Source: Arsenophonus sp052174475 (GTDB taxonomy: Bacteria; Pseudomonadota; Gammaproteobacteria; Enterobacterales; Enterobacteriaceae). Taken from it: DNA of 64,000 nt. The notes under the pieces were generated by a model. The model made no database searches. It saw only the letters and a list, made by a program, of their open reading frames with translations, and was not told the origin of the DNA. The translations under genes and the position numbers were made by a program. Each line of letters opens with the position of its first letter. Position 1 is the first letter of the stretch. The stretch spans positions 124,001 through 188,000 of the forward strand of contig JBQMRO010000042.1 in NCBI GenBank assembly GCA_052174475.1. The letters run 5' to 3'. This document shows, piece by piece, positions 9,540 to 19,905 of the stretch.

Positions 9540-10083
9540 GTAGAAAATCCTTTATACAGTAAAAGGGTTTTCGCTATAGAAGTTGCCATCAAAATAAGCA
9601 GTTATATAAATCAAAAAGATTTTTCTTTACTCTTTACTAACATAAAACTGTATTTCATTAATTGCTTATATAACAATTTATAGGATGATATCAATTTATG
9701 CATTGAAGCAACTTATTTCAGTTTGTTATCCTACCTATGTTATTAAAGTAAATATGTTTATCCCTGCTGTAGCCATTTATTAAGGTTACGCTGATATTGT
9801 TATAAAATCTTCGATTGCAGGAAAACACTTAACATTCTTAATGAAAGTCTTCTAGCGAAACTACATCACAAGAATAAATGATTTAGTTATTTGCGATGTA
9901 TGTTGGATATCTTGACTTTACAAGAGTGAGAAAATAAATAGCTATTAATTTTTAAACTAGCGTTTAGATGGCGTTTTCTCTTGATTCTTTGCTTCATTGA
10001 AATGAATAAATATTTCTCCTAAATCCTTTAAAGGGAAGCCTCCTATTACACATAGGAAAGCTAGAAAACGCGCCGGGAGAGAG
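9540..10083 (+). repeat. unnamed dispersed repeat Z, copy 1
   Basis: This stretch recurs in reverse orientation at about 47950-48620, and partly at 39060-39515. Shared landmarks, as read here: a TTATACAGTAAAAGG-like hairpin, TACTAACATAAAACTGTATTTCATTA, AATGATTTAGTTATTTGCGATGTA, and CCTTTAAAGG(G)AAG followed by CACATAGGAAAGCTAG. The three copies have diverged but keep the order of landmarks. Probably another dead mobile element; I could not assign a transposase family. Here it is cut by an IS256-like fragment. Confidence 0.6.
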
Positions 10084-10845
10084 GAGAAGATAAAAGTTCA
10101 TTATCTCAGCAGACTTACATATGGACATAAGGAAGTAATTCTCATCGAAAACGCTTATTGAGAGTCATAAGCTCATTATAGGATGAACTTCTGAATAACC
10201 TGAAAAACACGTATCTTAATCATATTTACCAGGGTTGCTGCAAAAGATGGTGCCCTTAGTTTTTGGAATGCAATAATAAAATATTCCTGGGTGCGAAATA
10301 TCAACGCTGTTTAGTATACAAAACACCTCTCATGCGTTACTTTTACTCTCTAGAGGTATTCGACATTGAAAGTTAAAGTTGAACTGCGGGAGAAGTTTGG
10401 CTACAAAAGAGCTATGATGTCACTAATAACCCCCCTAATTGATGTTTTGTTGACAAATAGTTTTAAGCATAAGTATCCATGCAACCATGAAGGATGTTGG
10501 AGAATAATTAAAAAAACATCTGTATTCTATGCTTTTTCCTGACAGCGAATTATCAGGCATCGTAAGAGCGATGAATTCAATTTAATATCAGCTTTTACAA
10601 CACTAGAGGATGAAGAGGCTACGAAGTTGATCTGTGAGTGCTGTAATTCAAAAAAATAATCCTTTTAATTCTATTTAATTGCTACATACAGTCTGCTCAA
10701 AAAAGCTAGAACTGATTGAGGGGGGATTTGGCCTACTTGTGATAGTAGTAAACAATGTTTCATTTTTAATGAATGAAGAACAAATTCATGAAGCATTAGA
10801 GCGGAAGCTAGCCAGACTAGGATACACTAGATTTGTTAATAACTC
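10084..10845 (+). mobile_element. IS256-family fragment, copy 1 (3' half)
   Basis: C-terminal half of a mutator-type (IS256) transposase in several frames. VILIENAYRES near 10120-10160 matches the AxEDGYRES motif of the family; later islands correspond to the WVHKTANVLNKLPK region (10240-10340), the LLAFYDFPAxHW and SxFATVRLRT regions (10500-10640), and the conserved C-terminus ending NNVSFLMNEEQIHEALER (10740-10800). The right end ATTTGTTAATAACTC is shared with the other copies. The 5' half is absent. Confidence 0.8.
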
Positions 10846-10953
10846 GTTGCCATTCTTTAATACTATCATTTATTAAATGATAGTATTAATAATTGATAAA
10901 ATCAAACTACCCAGTGTTAATGGTTTTTTGTTTAAAACACATGGTAAGTAACT

Positions 10954-12249
10954 TTACTGCACTGATTTATGCCAACGAGATCTAAGATATTTTACTGCCT
11001 CTTCCGTTTGCGAAAGTTGAAGAAGTCCTTCTCTAAATAGGATTACGCCTTTTATTTCAGGTAATTGATCATTAAGATCGAGTTGTTTTTTTAGCTCCGG
11101 AACACCGCCGTTAAGAGACCAATCAGGTTCAACTTGAGATGGCACTCCAATTTTATATAATGCCACTCCAATATATAATTTAGTGTTAGTTGATCTTACT
11201 ACATCAGCCCACCATTTTGCAATTATATCATATTTCGCAATTTCACGGGCAAAAGGCCAATAAATCTGAGGGGCTATGTAATCTAATAAACCTTTTTTTA
11301 TCCATAATCTGGTATCGGCATAGGCTTTATCATAAGTAGATCCATCAGCTTTAGTATTAGATCCCAGTGGATCATCTGAAATATTTCTCCAAACACCGCC
11401 AGGACTAATACCAAATTCAATAGTGGGTTTTAACGAGCGGATTGTTGAAGAAACCTCTTTAATCAACAAAAATGTATTATTTCTTCTCCAACTCTCTTTA
11501 TCTAAAAAGCCTTGACCGTATTGTTGAAATGTTGCATCATCATTGAGTTTAGATGAAGGGGTTTCATAATAAAAATAATCATCAAAATGTATTCCATCGA
11601 TATAATAATTTTTAATTAATTCAGTAACAATACTGATGATCCAGTTACGAACTTCTGGTAAGCCTGGATCAAGCATAAAACGGTCATAGGCAGTCCGTAT
11701 CCAATCTTTATGTAAAACGTAAACGGTGGAAAGTGTAGATGAAATAGTTTTTTGCAGTGAGGCGATTGTCTCTGGCTTCATATCCATTGAAACACGATAG
11801 GGATTTAACCAAGCATGTATTTTTAAATTTCTTTTATGTGCTTCAGTAATAATAAACGTTAACGGATCATAACCTGGGTCTTTACCGATTACACTAGTAA
11901 GTACGTCAGACCAAGGAAGAATATGAGAACGATAAAGCGCTGTACAATCAGGCTTTACTTGAAAAAAAATGGTATTAATACCTAATTTTACTAAATTATC
12001 CAATTTATTTGTTAACTCTTTTTTCTGAACTTCAATTCTAAGCTTTTCTGAATCAAGGTTAACTGATGAAATAGAAGGCCAATCAAGCCGAGATACGGTC
12101 GATAACCATACACCACGTACTGGTATATCTGATTTAATTGCAGTTTTTTGTTCATTTATATTTTTTTTATTATTACAGCTAACAGCTAAAAGCAAACAAA
12201 ATAAGGAAGTTATAAACCATTTTATTACCCACTTTGATTGCAATAACAT
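10954..12249 (-). CDS. digH: DigH/YddW-type glycosyl hydrolase-like lipoprotein
   Basis: 431 aa, matching over its whole length what I recall of E. coli DigH (YddW, 439 aa), a GHL10/DUF187 hydrolase that cleaves denuded peptidoglycan glycan strands at the divisome. It has a signal segment (residues 8-24) ending LLLAVSC, a slightly atypical lipobox with Ala at -3, so an envelope lipoprotein is likely. The TIM-barrel fold shows RGVWLSTVSRLDWPS, INTIFFQVKPD, HAWLNPYRVS, the acidic active-site cluster DGIHFDDYFYYE, and DYIAPQIYWPFAR. The frame is intact. It stands alone between IS256 copies, with no operon partner. Confidence 0.9.
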   Translation of the reverse strand: MLLQSKWVIKWFITSLFCLLLAVSCNNKKNINEQKTAIKSDIPVRGVWLSTVSRLDWPSISSVNLDSEKLRIEVQKKELTNKLDNLVKLGINTIFFQVKPDCTALYRSHILPWSDVLTSVIGKDPGYDPLTFIITEAHKRNLKIHAWLNPYRVSMDMKPETIASLQKTISSTLSTVYVLHKDWIRTAYDRFMLDPGLPEVRNWIISIVTELIKNYYIDGIHFDDYFYYETPSSKLNDDATFQQYGQGFLDKESWRRNNTFLLIKEVSSTIRSLKPTIEFGISPGGVWRNISDDPLGSNTKADGSTYDKAYADTRLWIKKGLLDYIAPQIYWPFAREIAKYDIIAKWWADVVRSTNTKLYIGVALYKIGVPSQVEPDWSLNGGVPELKKQLDLNDQLPEIKGVILFREGLLQLSQTEEAVKYLRSRWHKSVQ

Positions 12250-12442
12250 TCTTAATTCCCTTTTTTTTAATAAATTAAATCTTGTTAGACTGTGAGTATT
12301 TTTTACTATATAGGATATTTATTCATAAATAAAGTTAAAATTTAAGGTAGTAAACCTTTATCTAAAGTACTATATAATAGTAAGATATTAAAAGTATTTT
12401 TTAAAAAATTTTTTATAAAAATGCATCTTTCAATAAAAATTC

Positions 12443-12827
12443 GAATGATTACTAAATTTAGTGTAAGGCGATCAGGCTACGCTTTGCTCTGATACTTCGT
12501 AAATCTATTCTTTATCATTAAATTGGACATTATTTACTATTAGAGGGTTCAGCAAAGATCATAAATTGCTTTAACTAGTTCTAGTTTTTTAAATAGACGG
12601 TGGAGGATGGAGGGAGGGACTTAGCTCAAATAGTATTGAAAGAGTTGCTTTTTAAGCATAGAGTTCATGCGTTACCTTCATAGCCTCAGTGTCGAAAAAG
12701 CCAGTTGTGAAATCGGCTTCGTCATTCTTATAACGCGAAGTGTGCTGACAGGGATGGATAGCATTCAAACAGTTCTTCTTGATCTTTCTTCAGTTTTTTA
12801 ATATCTGAAGGGTTGCAGCCCTTTCGA
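12443..12827 (-). mobile_element. IS256-family fragment, copy 2 (3' end)
   Basis: Reverse-oriented 3' end of the IS256-like element: the left border matches the GAxTxATTAxxAAATxT end of other copies, and the segment containing GCCTCAGTGTCGAAAAAGCC and TCGGCTTCGTCATTCTTAT corresponds to the STFATVRLRT coding region read on the minus strand. It directly abuts the 5' end of copy 3 in the opposite orientation, so one probably inserted into the other. Confidence 0.75.
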
Positions 12828-14225
12828 AGTTATACCCATTTCTAGTGTATTGAGTTTCTCGGATATTCTACTATATCCTGCTAATTAATTTCATGAATGA
12901 TTATAACAACAGAGAGATGATATGCCATGAAAAGTCTATTCTACAGCTATCTGCGAAACTAGATGTTACCTTTGATCCATTATATGAACTAATCCGTAAT
13001 GGTGCGCTAGGAGAGGCTGATAGCTGCTACCTTGCTGTTAAGGCGGAGCTTGAAGGCATTCTGTGATAACATTCTCAACGCTGTTTTATTGATATACCTG
13101 TTCATGCCTTGTCCGTAATGCTTATTTGTTGCAACTAAGAAAACAAGATAGGTATTAACAATATTAATATTAAAGTGCCGAAGATCGTCGGTCAGGTATC
13201 GCAGCAACAACAGAATATGTTTCAACAGCTCCTTATTTTCTTATCTAAAGCGTACAAGAAGTGTTGAAGAGTTGCCAGAATAACTGCTTACACCTGTGTA
13301 GGCATATCTATCGGTGATTTTACTAGGCTTTCTGCCAGTATCATCAGAAAACTAAAATAGCAATCCTCTTTGAATAGCACTGACAAGGTTGTTAGCATGA
13401 TTTAAGCGATATACGTTGTCTTTATTTTTATGGCATAAAAATATATGTCGTTCTATTAAACAAGAAATTTCCCTTTCCTCTTTGCTCATTATTGATATAA
13501 CTGGATGAACATAAGGAGAGCTCATTGCGCTCAAAGATGCTTATAGAAAGTGATAAGCTCATTATGACGAACTTCTTGATGCCCTGGAAACACGTGGCTT
13601 AATCATATCTTTCAGGGTTTTTTTAGAGAAGATGGTGCCCTTAATTTTTAGAATGCAATGACAAAGATATTCCTGGGTGCGCAATATCAACCCTGTTTGG
13701 TATACAAAGCATCTCTTATGCGCCACTTTTGTTCTCTAAAGGCATTCAATATCGAAAGTTAAAGTTGAGCTGCGGGAGAGATTTGGCTATCAAAGAGCTA
13801 TGATGCCGCTAATAATCCCCCATTGATGTTTTGTTGACAAATAGTTTCAAGCATAAGTATCCATGCAACCATGAGGATGTTGGAAAACAATAAAAAAGAA
13901 TTGCTAGCATTCTATATTTTTTCCTGCCAGCGAATTATCTGGCGTCGTAAGAGCGATGAATCAAATTTAATATCGGCTTTTACAACATTGAGGCTTAAGG
14001 CTACGAACTTGATGTCTGAAGTGCTGTATAGTTTAAGAAAAATAACCCTTTCAATCCTATTTGAACTCTAAAGTTTGATCAGAAAAGCTGTAAATAATTC
14101 AGTGGATTTGATCTTGTTGATACTACTAGTAAGCAAAATTTAATTTAAGGATGGAGAACAGATTTATGAAATATTAGAGCGGAGTATAGCCTGAGTATCA
14201 TATAGCAAGATTTGCTAATAATTCC
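12828..14225 (+). mobile_element. IS256-family element, copy 3, nearly full length, dead
   Basis: About 1.4 kb with both ends recognisable (AAGTTATACCCATTTCT on the left, GATTTGCTAATAATTCC on the right). Transposase islands in order: LQLSAKLDVTFDPLYELIRNG (12937-13005), NINIKVPKIVGQ-like (13160-13200), SLKAFNIESKLK-type sequence (about 13735-13770), and ENNKKELLAFYIF...RRKSDESNLISAFTTLRLK (13880-14000). Many stops and frameshifts mean no active transposase. The right end adjoins a pstB remnant missing its N-terminus. Confidence 0.85.
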
Positions 14226-14281
14226 TGCCAAATCTTATACACTAAGAAATATATTGTTAAATATTATATAGAATAAAGCAA

Positions 14282-14950
14282 TGGGTTTTGTTATTCATTT
14301 AGGCTGAGGTAAATATATCATGTTAAGTATTAATACGATATTTTAGCTTTATGCTGTAAGCAATCTCCTAAAGGTAAAATTTTATTAGATAACATCTATA
14401 TTTTAGTTTTGATCGGTGAACAAGATATTGCGTTATTATGTGCTAAAATAAGTATTATTTTCTAAAAGCCAACCCTATTTTTAATATCAATTTATGATAA
14501 CATCACTTTGGATCTTTTTATTTAAAAAACTGTCTCTAATTGAAAGATAGGAACATTTTTAATAGGTGTTAACTAAAGTTAACCTTTGGAATGAAATGAA
14601 AGATAAACTTTTGTATAGTGGTTATAGTTTAACAAATAGTCAGAAGTAGCGGTTGTGTATTCTTTGTTATATTTTAATTATACCAAAATATTACTATTAG
14701 ATAAGTCTTATTCATCATTTGATCATATTAAAATATGGCGTCATGAAGAGTTGATAAGTGAACTGAAATTAAAATATACCGTAGTATTATCATATATAAT
14801 ATGATATAAGCTGAATGTTGATCCAACTATCACGGTAGTTATGTATTTAGCTGAATTTATTGAATTTAATGATATAAATACTCTATTTACTACACATAGA
14901 ATAAAATAGACTGAAGAGTATATGGCTGTTTGGCCAATACGGTTAATATA
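14282..14950 (+). pseudogene. pstB: pstB pseudogene (phosphate ABC transporter ATPase)
   Basis: Translated across frameshifts, this region follows PstB: a ruined Walker A (IHLG*GKYIML, where the family has GPSGCGKSTLL; the cysteine codon has become TGA), SPKGKILLDN, QDIALLCAKISIIF*KPTLF, SIYDNITL, then a decayed signature (GYSLTNSQK*RLCI), LLLDKSYSSFDHIK for Walker B, HEELISELKLKYTVVLSYI, and the C-terminal YLAEFIEFNDINTLFTTHR...TEEYM. In intact cells PstB powers high-affinity phosphate uptake with PstSCA. The first ~40 codons are missing, apparently removed with the IS256 insertion on the left. Confidence 0.88.
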
Positions 14951-15257
14951 GGGAATGAGATAAACGTATTCTCTAATTTAATTTGAGTATAAAAATAAAA
15001 GTATGGTGAGGGGCGAGACGCCAGCAGATTTTCGGCATGATTGTGATCAATATGAGATTGCATTGTTCCTAATATTATTGGAGATTCAAAAAAAATTAAA
15101 TATATACCGGTTGTGTTGTTATTGATATTGCAAAACACTTAATTCAGATTAATTCCTTTGATGAAAGGAATGGCGAGGCAATAAATAAATAGATTTGTCG
15201 TTAGGATTTTTGGTATTTTAGTAATGAATTACCAATATTTAATTGGTATAAAAGTCT
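14951..15257 (+). pseudogene. phoU: possible phoU remnant
   Basis: phoU normally follows pstB. A segment at about 15018-15170 reads ARRQ...IFGMIVINMRLH and GCVVIDIAKHLIQINSF, which resembles PhoU's IAKRQPTASDLRLIM and GDVADKIARTALEKF segments in order and spacing. The match is weak and broken by stops; the operon position is the main support. It ends at the border of the next IS256 copy. Confidence 0.35.
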
Positions 15258-15260
15258 GTT

Positions 15261-16493
15261 GGAATTATTAGAAAATCTGGTATATAGTAGTTAAACTACG
15301 GCTTGGCTCACACTCTGATGCTTCATAAATCTGTTCTCCATCCTTAAATCGAATTTTTTTACCACCTTTGGTAAGAAGGATCAAAGCCCATTAGTTAGAT
15401 CAAGCTTCTTTATAATTTCAAGATACCCTGAAAATGTTGCTAACAAAATATTAATGGCTTTATGATGGGCATCATCACGGCTCTCTATTGGCTAAAATTT
15501 CCCTCCTGTAGCTCACCATTAATTTTCGGTTGCATGCTTTTATTGAGTGAAGGCAGCGCATGAGCTATTGCTATACTAAATAGCATTGATGCTGAGTATT
15601 CTGTGGAGTATCTTTACCATTAACATTTTAAAACTAAAGTATCGTCTCCCGTAATAAGCTTGGGAGATACGATTAAGCTCCAACGCTACCCAGTCATTAA
15701 AAAGTTATGTTCAGTTGGCTTATTACTCTCAATAAGCGTCTTCGACCGCAATGCAGATCCCCCTTACGTTCATGCGTAGTGCCGTGAATAATGAGCAGCA
15801 GACAAAATCGATCAGCTTACTTGATAAAATAGTGTATGCTACTTAGCCAAGTAATAAATGTAGCGCGTGTGATTAAATCACGCAATTACCATTACCTGTA
15901 CTCTTTAAGCTATTTCTATTTCAGTCTATTGATGGGGAGTACACTCTCAAGTGAGAGCGTGTACTTTTCATCAAGAATTGCTATAAAGATTTATAAAAAT
16001 CAGCGATGAGGGAGATGTTCGTCACAGGTATACAGCTATGATGACAACTCTTTGAGACTTTTGCGTATGTCAGACAAGACGGTAGCAATGAGATGGTGAA
16101 AGATATTCCGAGATTATCCCGATACAATTCTCCTGACCTTAGATACTTTAATCTCAACATCCCCAATACCTGTCTTGTAGGTTTACTTCGACAAATAATT
16201 GTTTTAGATGACGCCTTTTGATCCACATCAACAAAAGACAGCGTTTAGTATCTTGCTCGCAGTTATGACTTTTATCTTAACCTCAACATCGGTGCCTATC
16301 AGCTTCCTGGTAAACATTATGAATGAGTTCATGCAAGGGAATCATAGACAACATTTGATTTCACAGATACCTGTTAGTAGACTTTTCATGGCATATCATC
16401 TCTCTTTTTATGTAATTATTTATGAAATTAATTATCAGGATATGCCGTTATCATCTCTGAAACTATATGGATCAGAAAATGCTCAATGTTCTT
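15261..16493 (-). mobile_element. IS256-family element, copy 4, nearly full length, dead
   Basis: Reverse-oriented copy: left border GGAATTATTAGAAAATCTGG, right part ending around the TTTCATGGCATATCATCTCTC and ATCTCTGAAAC landmarks shared by the other minus-strand copies. It still contains the antisense of the IGDIxIKxPKV motif (16120-16165). Several internal deletions and stops. With copy 3 it brackets the pst remnant as an inverted pair. Confidence 0.82.
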
Positions 16494-16613
16494 TGAACAA
16501 CTGATTTTGATCGGTAAACAACGGCCAATTTTAAGAGTGGAGAGTAGATTTATGAAGCATTAAAGTAGGATGTATCTTTACTATCATACATCAGATTTTT
16601 TTACTAATTCCTA
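16494..16613 (+). mobile_element. IS256-family fragment (last ~120 bases)
   Basis: GGTAAACAACGGCC, GGAGAGTAGATTTATGAAGCATTAAAG and CATCAGATTTTTTACTAATTCC match the 3' end of plus-strand copies such as copy 3. Copy 4 may therefore have inserted into an older plus-strand copy. Confidence 0.65.
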
Positions 16614-16667
16614 GTAGAGCAGGAATTATTAATTGAATTAGATTAATAAAATTATTAAGAATATTAA

Positions 16668-18029
16668 TTAGGATTGATTATTTTTTAATACCGGTAATAT
16701 TCGACTCAGCTTATCAAAAATCTCTTGATACTCTTTTTCTGCTATACTATCTGCCACAATGCCTCCACCTGCCCAGCAATAAAGGTGTTGATTTTCAGTT
16801 AATAAAGTACGTATACTGATGTTTGTATCCATCGTACCGCAGAAACTGATATAACCAATCGCTCCGCAGTAGCTATGGCGACGATGAGGTTCAAGTTCAT
16901 CAATAATTTCCATTGAACGTATTTTCGGTACACCAGTAATTGAGCCGCCTGGAAAGCAGGCTTTTAATAGATCAGTGGCATGATAATAAGAGGGTAACTG
17001 CGCAGTAATAGTGCTGACTAAATGATGAATAGCTGGAAAAGATTCAACTACAAAAAGTTCTGGAACACTGACTGTTCCAGGTATTGCTACTTTACCAATA
17101 TCGTTACGTAATAAATCAACTATCATTACGTTTTCAGCACGATCTTTGATTGATGATTGTAAACGTGTTATCTGTTGCTTATCTTCTTTGATATCAGTCA
17201 GTCTAGGTAATGTGCCTTTAATTGGACGGGTTTGAATTAAATCATCGTAAAGCCAAAGAAAACGTTCAGGGGACACACTAAGTACGCAATGTTGTTCTAA
17301 ACAAATAAAGGCAGAAAAGGGAGCTTGATTATTTTGATTAAGTTTAAGAAACGCTTCCCATTCATTACCCTGATATTTGGCTTTAAAACGTTGGGATAAA
17401 TTAATTTGGTAACAATCACCATCGCGTAAATATTTATGAATTTTGCTAATTTTATGGTAATATTGCTGTTTTGAGATGTTACTTTTCCATGATTCATAAA
17501 TTTTAAACTGTTTAGCTGGTATTTTTGTTTGGGTTTCTAACCAAAGCAAGCGTTGTTTAATGTTTTGATAACTTAACAAAGTTACTATTTTTTTATGATG
17601 ATCAACGATTAATGCCCAAAGATAAACACCAATCGCCATATCGGGAACGCTTAATTCTTTCTCAGCTTGTTCGGGTAGAATTTCTATTCGTCGGCCTAAA
17701 TCGTAGCTCCATATGCCTAAAGCACCACCTTGGAAAGGAAGATCGTTATTCGCTACGAAAGTGAAATTAAAATATTCTATTTCACTTTTTAATAGCTTAA
17801 AAGGATCAAGTTCTGAGTTAATTTTTTTATTTTTACGATTAATTTGCGTGATATTATCTCTTGTTTCTAACGTGGTTATTGGATCAGCAACTATAATATC
17901 AAAACGGTTATGTAGGTGATTTGCGTTACCTGAATGCAATAACATCGCCCATGGTTGGTTGGCTATATTATTAAAATAATTTAAAGCAGCATCTAATGAA
18001 TAAGGTAATTGAACTTTTTGTAGGCGCAT
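16668..18029 (-). CDS. pabB: aminodeoxychorismate synthase component I
   Basis: PabB aminates chorismate, using ammonia from PabA, to give 4-amino-4-deoxychorismate, the precursor of p-aminobenzoate and folate. From ATG at 18029 the protein is 453 aa, the E. coli length. A further in-frame ATG at 18074 would add 15 residues without family similarity, so I prefer the internal start; neither has a clear ribosome site. N-terminal domain QPWAMLLHSG...NRFDIIVADP; catalytic chorismate-binding domain with TRPIKGTLPR (the PIKGT lysine of PabB enzymes), DLLRNDIGKV, PGGSITGVPKIRSMEIIDELE and the C-terminal CWAGGGIVADS. All key motifs are intact, so folate precursor synthesis seems retained. Upstream lies an IS256 copy. 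Confidence 0.95.
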   Translation of the reverse strand: MRLQKVQLPYSLDAALNYFNNIANQPWAMLLHSGNANHLHNRFDIIVADPITTLETRDNITQINRKNKKINSELDPFKLLKSEIEYFNFTFVANNDLPFQGGALGIWSYDLGRRIEILPEQAEKELSVPDMAIGVYLWALIVDHHKKIVTLLSYQNIKQRLLWLETQTKIPAKQFKIYESWKSNISKQQYYHKISKIHKYLRDGDCYQINLSQRFKAKYQGNEWEAFLKLNQNNQAPFSAFICLEQHCVLSVSPERFLWLYDDLIQTRPIKGTLPRLTDIKEDKQQITRLQSSIKDRAENVMIVDLLRNDIGKVAIPGTVSVPELFVVESFPAIHHLVSTITAQLPSYYHATDLLKACFPGGSITGVPKIRSMEIIDELEPHRRHSYCGAIGYISFCGTMDTNISIRTLLTENQHLYCWAGGGIVADSIAEKEYQEIFDKLSRILPVLKNNQS

Positions 18030-18150
18030 ATTTATTATGCAACGATAAGGGCTATTAGTAAATAATACTACCATAAATAATCTTTAAATAAAAAGAAATG
18101 AAAATAAATGAAAATAAATGTTTTCGGTTATGTTAACAATAAATTATCAA

Positions 18151-19665
18151 GAATAATAAAAGAATCCGTTGAACATATTTATCAAATGTGGGCTATAAGA
18201 ATGAATACTGGAGGGTGCAGAGCGATCCCCTTAGTCATTATAAGGGATAGAGTTTTTACTAAATCTAGTGCATGATGCTCATAAAATTGCTTTGCGATGA
18301 TGTCTTTTAAATATTGTTCCCCACCTAGATTGAACGCTGTTTACGTGGTCACCAGAATTATCTGGTTAACTTTTCTTGAGCCAGTTCCAGATTTTTTTAG
18401 TAGTCAGAAGTAGCTTAAATAGCATTGAAAGAGTTATTTTCTTGAGCTACAGTGCTTTGCGAATCAGCTTCGTAACCTCATTTTTGCAAAAACTAACTCA
18501 ATCAGATTCGTCGTTCTTATGAAGACAAGTACGTTAACGGAAAATCGTAGAATACCAGTCTTTTTTCTTTATCTTTCTTAAATTCTTTCATCTCTTTAGA
18601 GAGCGCTGAAAATCCTACTAAAAACATCAAAGGTTTTGTTAGCGGGATCGCAGCTCTTCTGATAGCCAGAGACCTCTTTCACAGCTAATCTTAACTTTTA
18701 ATTACATGTCTTTGGGAGAATGAAGACAATACATTATCTGTTTCATGTACCCAACAGTATGATGATATATATTCAGGAATATCTTTGCCATTTCATTCTA
18801 AAAAACAAAGCATCGTTTTTCGTAGTAAAACTTGGAGGTACCCGCTTAAAGAATACGATCTCAGGATCATTAAGAAAGTTTAGATCAGTTTGATTTTGAC
18901 TTTTTGATAACTATTTTCGACTGAAACGATCTCTTTATCTTCCATGAAGTGCTGCTTATAATGAGCAGCAGACAAAAGCGATCAGTTTGTCTGCTAAAAT
19001 AGCAAATATGCTATTCCGCCAAAAAATAAATGCAAGGTATATCACTTAAATCACGCAGCTACCAATGACTAAGCACTCTTCAAAGCATTGCTGTTTGCTG
19101 TTTCAGTCTTTATAATGGTACTAATAGAGAGATCTCTATATGCATTTTTAATGAAAATGCTTCCCAAGAATTTCATGAAATCATCGGTTGAGTAATATCC
19201 GATGAGTAGCAATACTAGTAACTTTTCGATGCCCTTTATATGCTTCAAATAAAGGGATAGCTAAAAGCTTTTGAACCATATTTGATCTCGATGTGTGAGA
19301 TATATCCCTCATTGAACTTAGGCACTTTAATCTCAAAGTCGCTATTAGCAATTTATAGAGTTCGCTGCATCAAATAACTGTTACGGATATTGTATAATCT
19401 GCTGATAAAGCATCGTTCAGTCTGTTGTAGTAGTAGTATGTGTTAAAACTCATCTTCAACGGTGCTGTCTATCAGTTGTCTGGAATTCACTATTAGAGAT
19501 GAGTTTATGAATGGGGATTCAGGATAAATATCTAGTTTTTTGGATACATATATAGGGTAGAGGTTTTACGCTATATCATCTCTCTGGTGTTGAAATCATC
19601 TACAAAATCAATCACCCTTAAATAGGGTATCTTACATCTCCAATACAACTTGGAATTTGTAATTC
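18151..19665 (-). mobile_element. IS256-family element, copy 5, dead
   Basis: Reverse-oriented relic. Landmarks shared with other minus copies include TTTTTAGTAGTCAGAAGTAGCTTAAATAGCATTGAAAG (18400-18435), TCAGATTCGTCGTTCTTATGAAG (18500-18520), GATAATATGAGCAGC-like sequence near 18955 and GCTATATCATCTCTC near 19575. Somewhat longer than the others (about 1.5 kb), probably from small insertions. No usable reading frame. Confidence 0.78.
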
Positions 19666-19905
19666 GTTTTTTATAAAATAGAAATTTAATTGTAATTAGT
19701 TATGGTTAATTTTTTTCAAAAAATAAATAAGCGTATTTATTTTTATCGTGTAATGTATAAATCTATTTATTTTTGATAAATATGAAACTAAAATAAAAGC
19801 AGTAGTAAATAGCTTATATCTAACACTAACTAAAGCTAATAAAACTAGCCTTTAACGTTAATAATAACGGTTAAATAATATGATATTATCAGTTTAGCTA
19901 CCATT
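19666..19905. other. AT-rich spacer downstream of gnd
   Basis: No coding sequence or repeat recognised between IS256 copy 5 and the gnd stop codon. No convincing terminator for gnd is seen. Confidence 0.5.

Noticed and set aside
9444..9683. 79-codon plus-strand open frame
   Set aside because: It overlaps repeat Z, has no family similarity, and is not open in the other Z copies.
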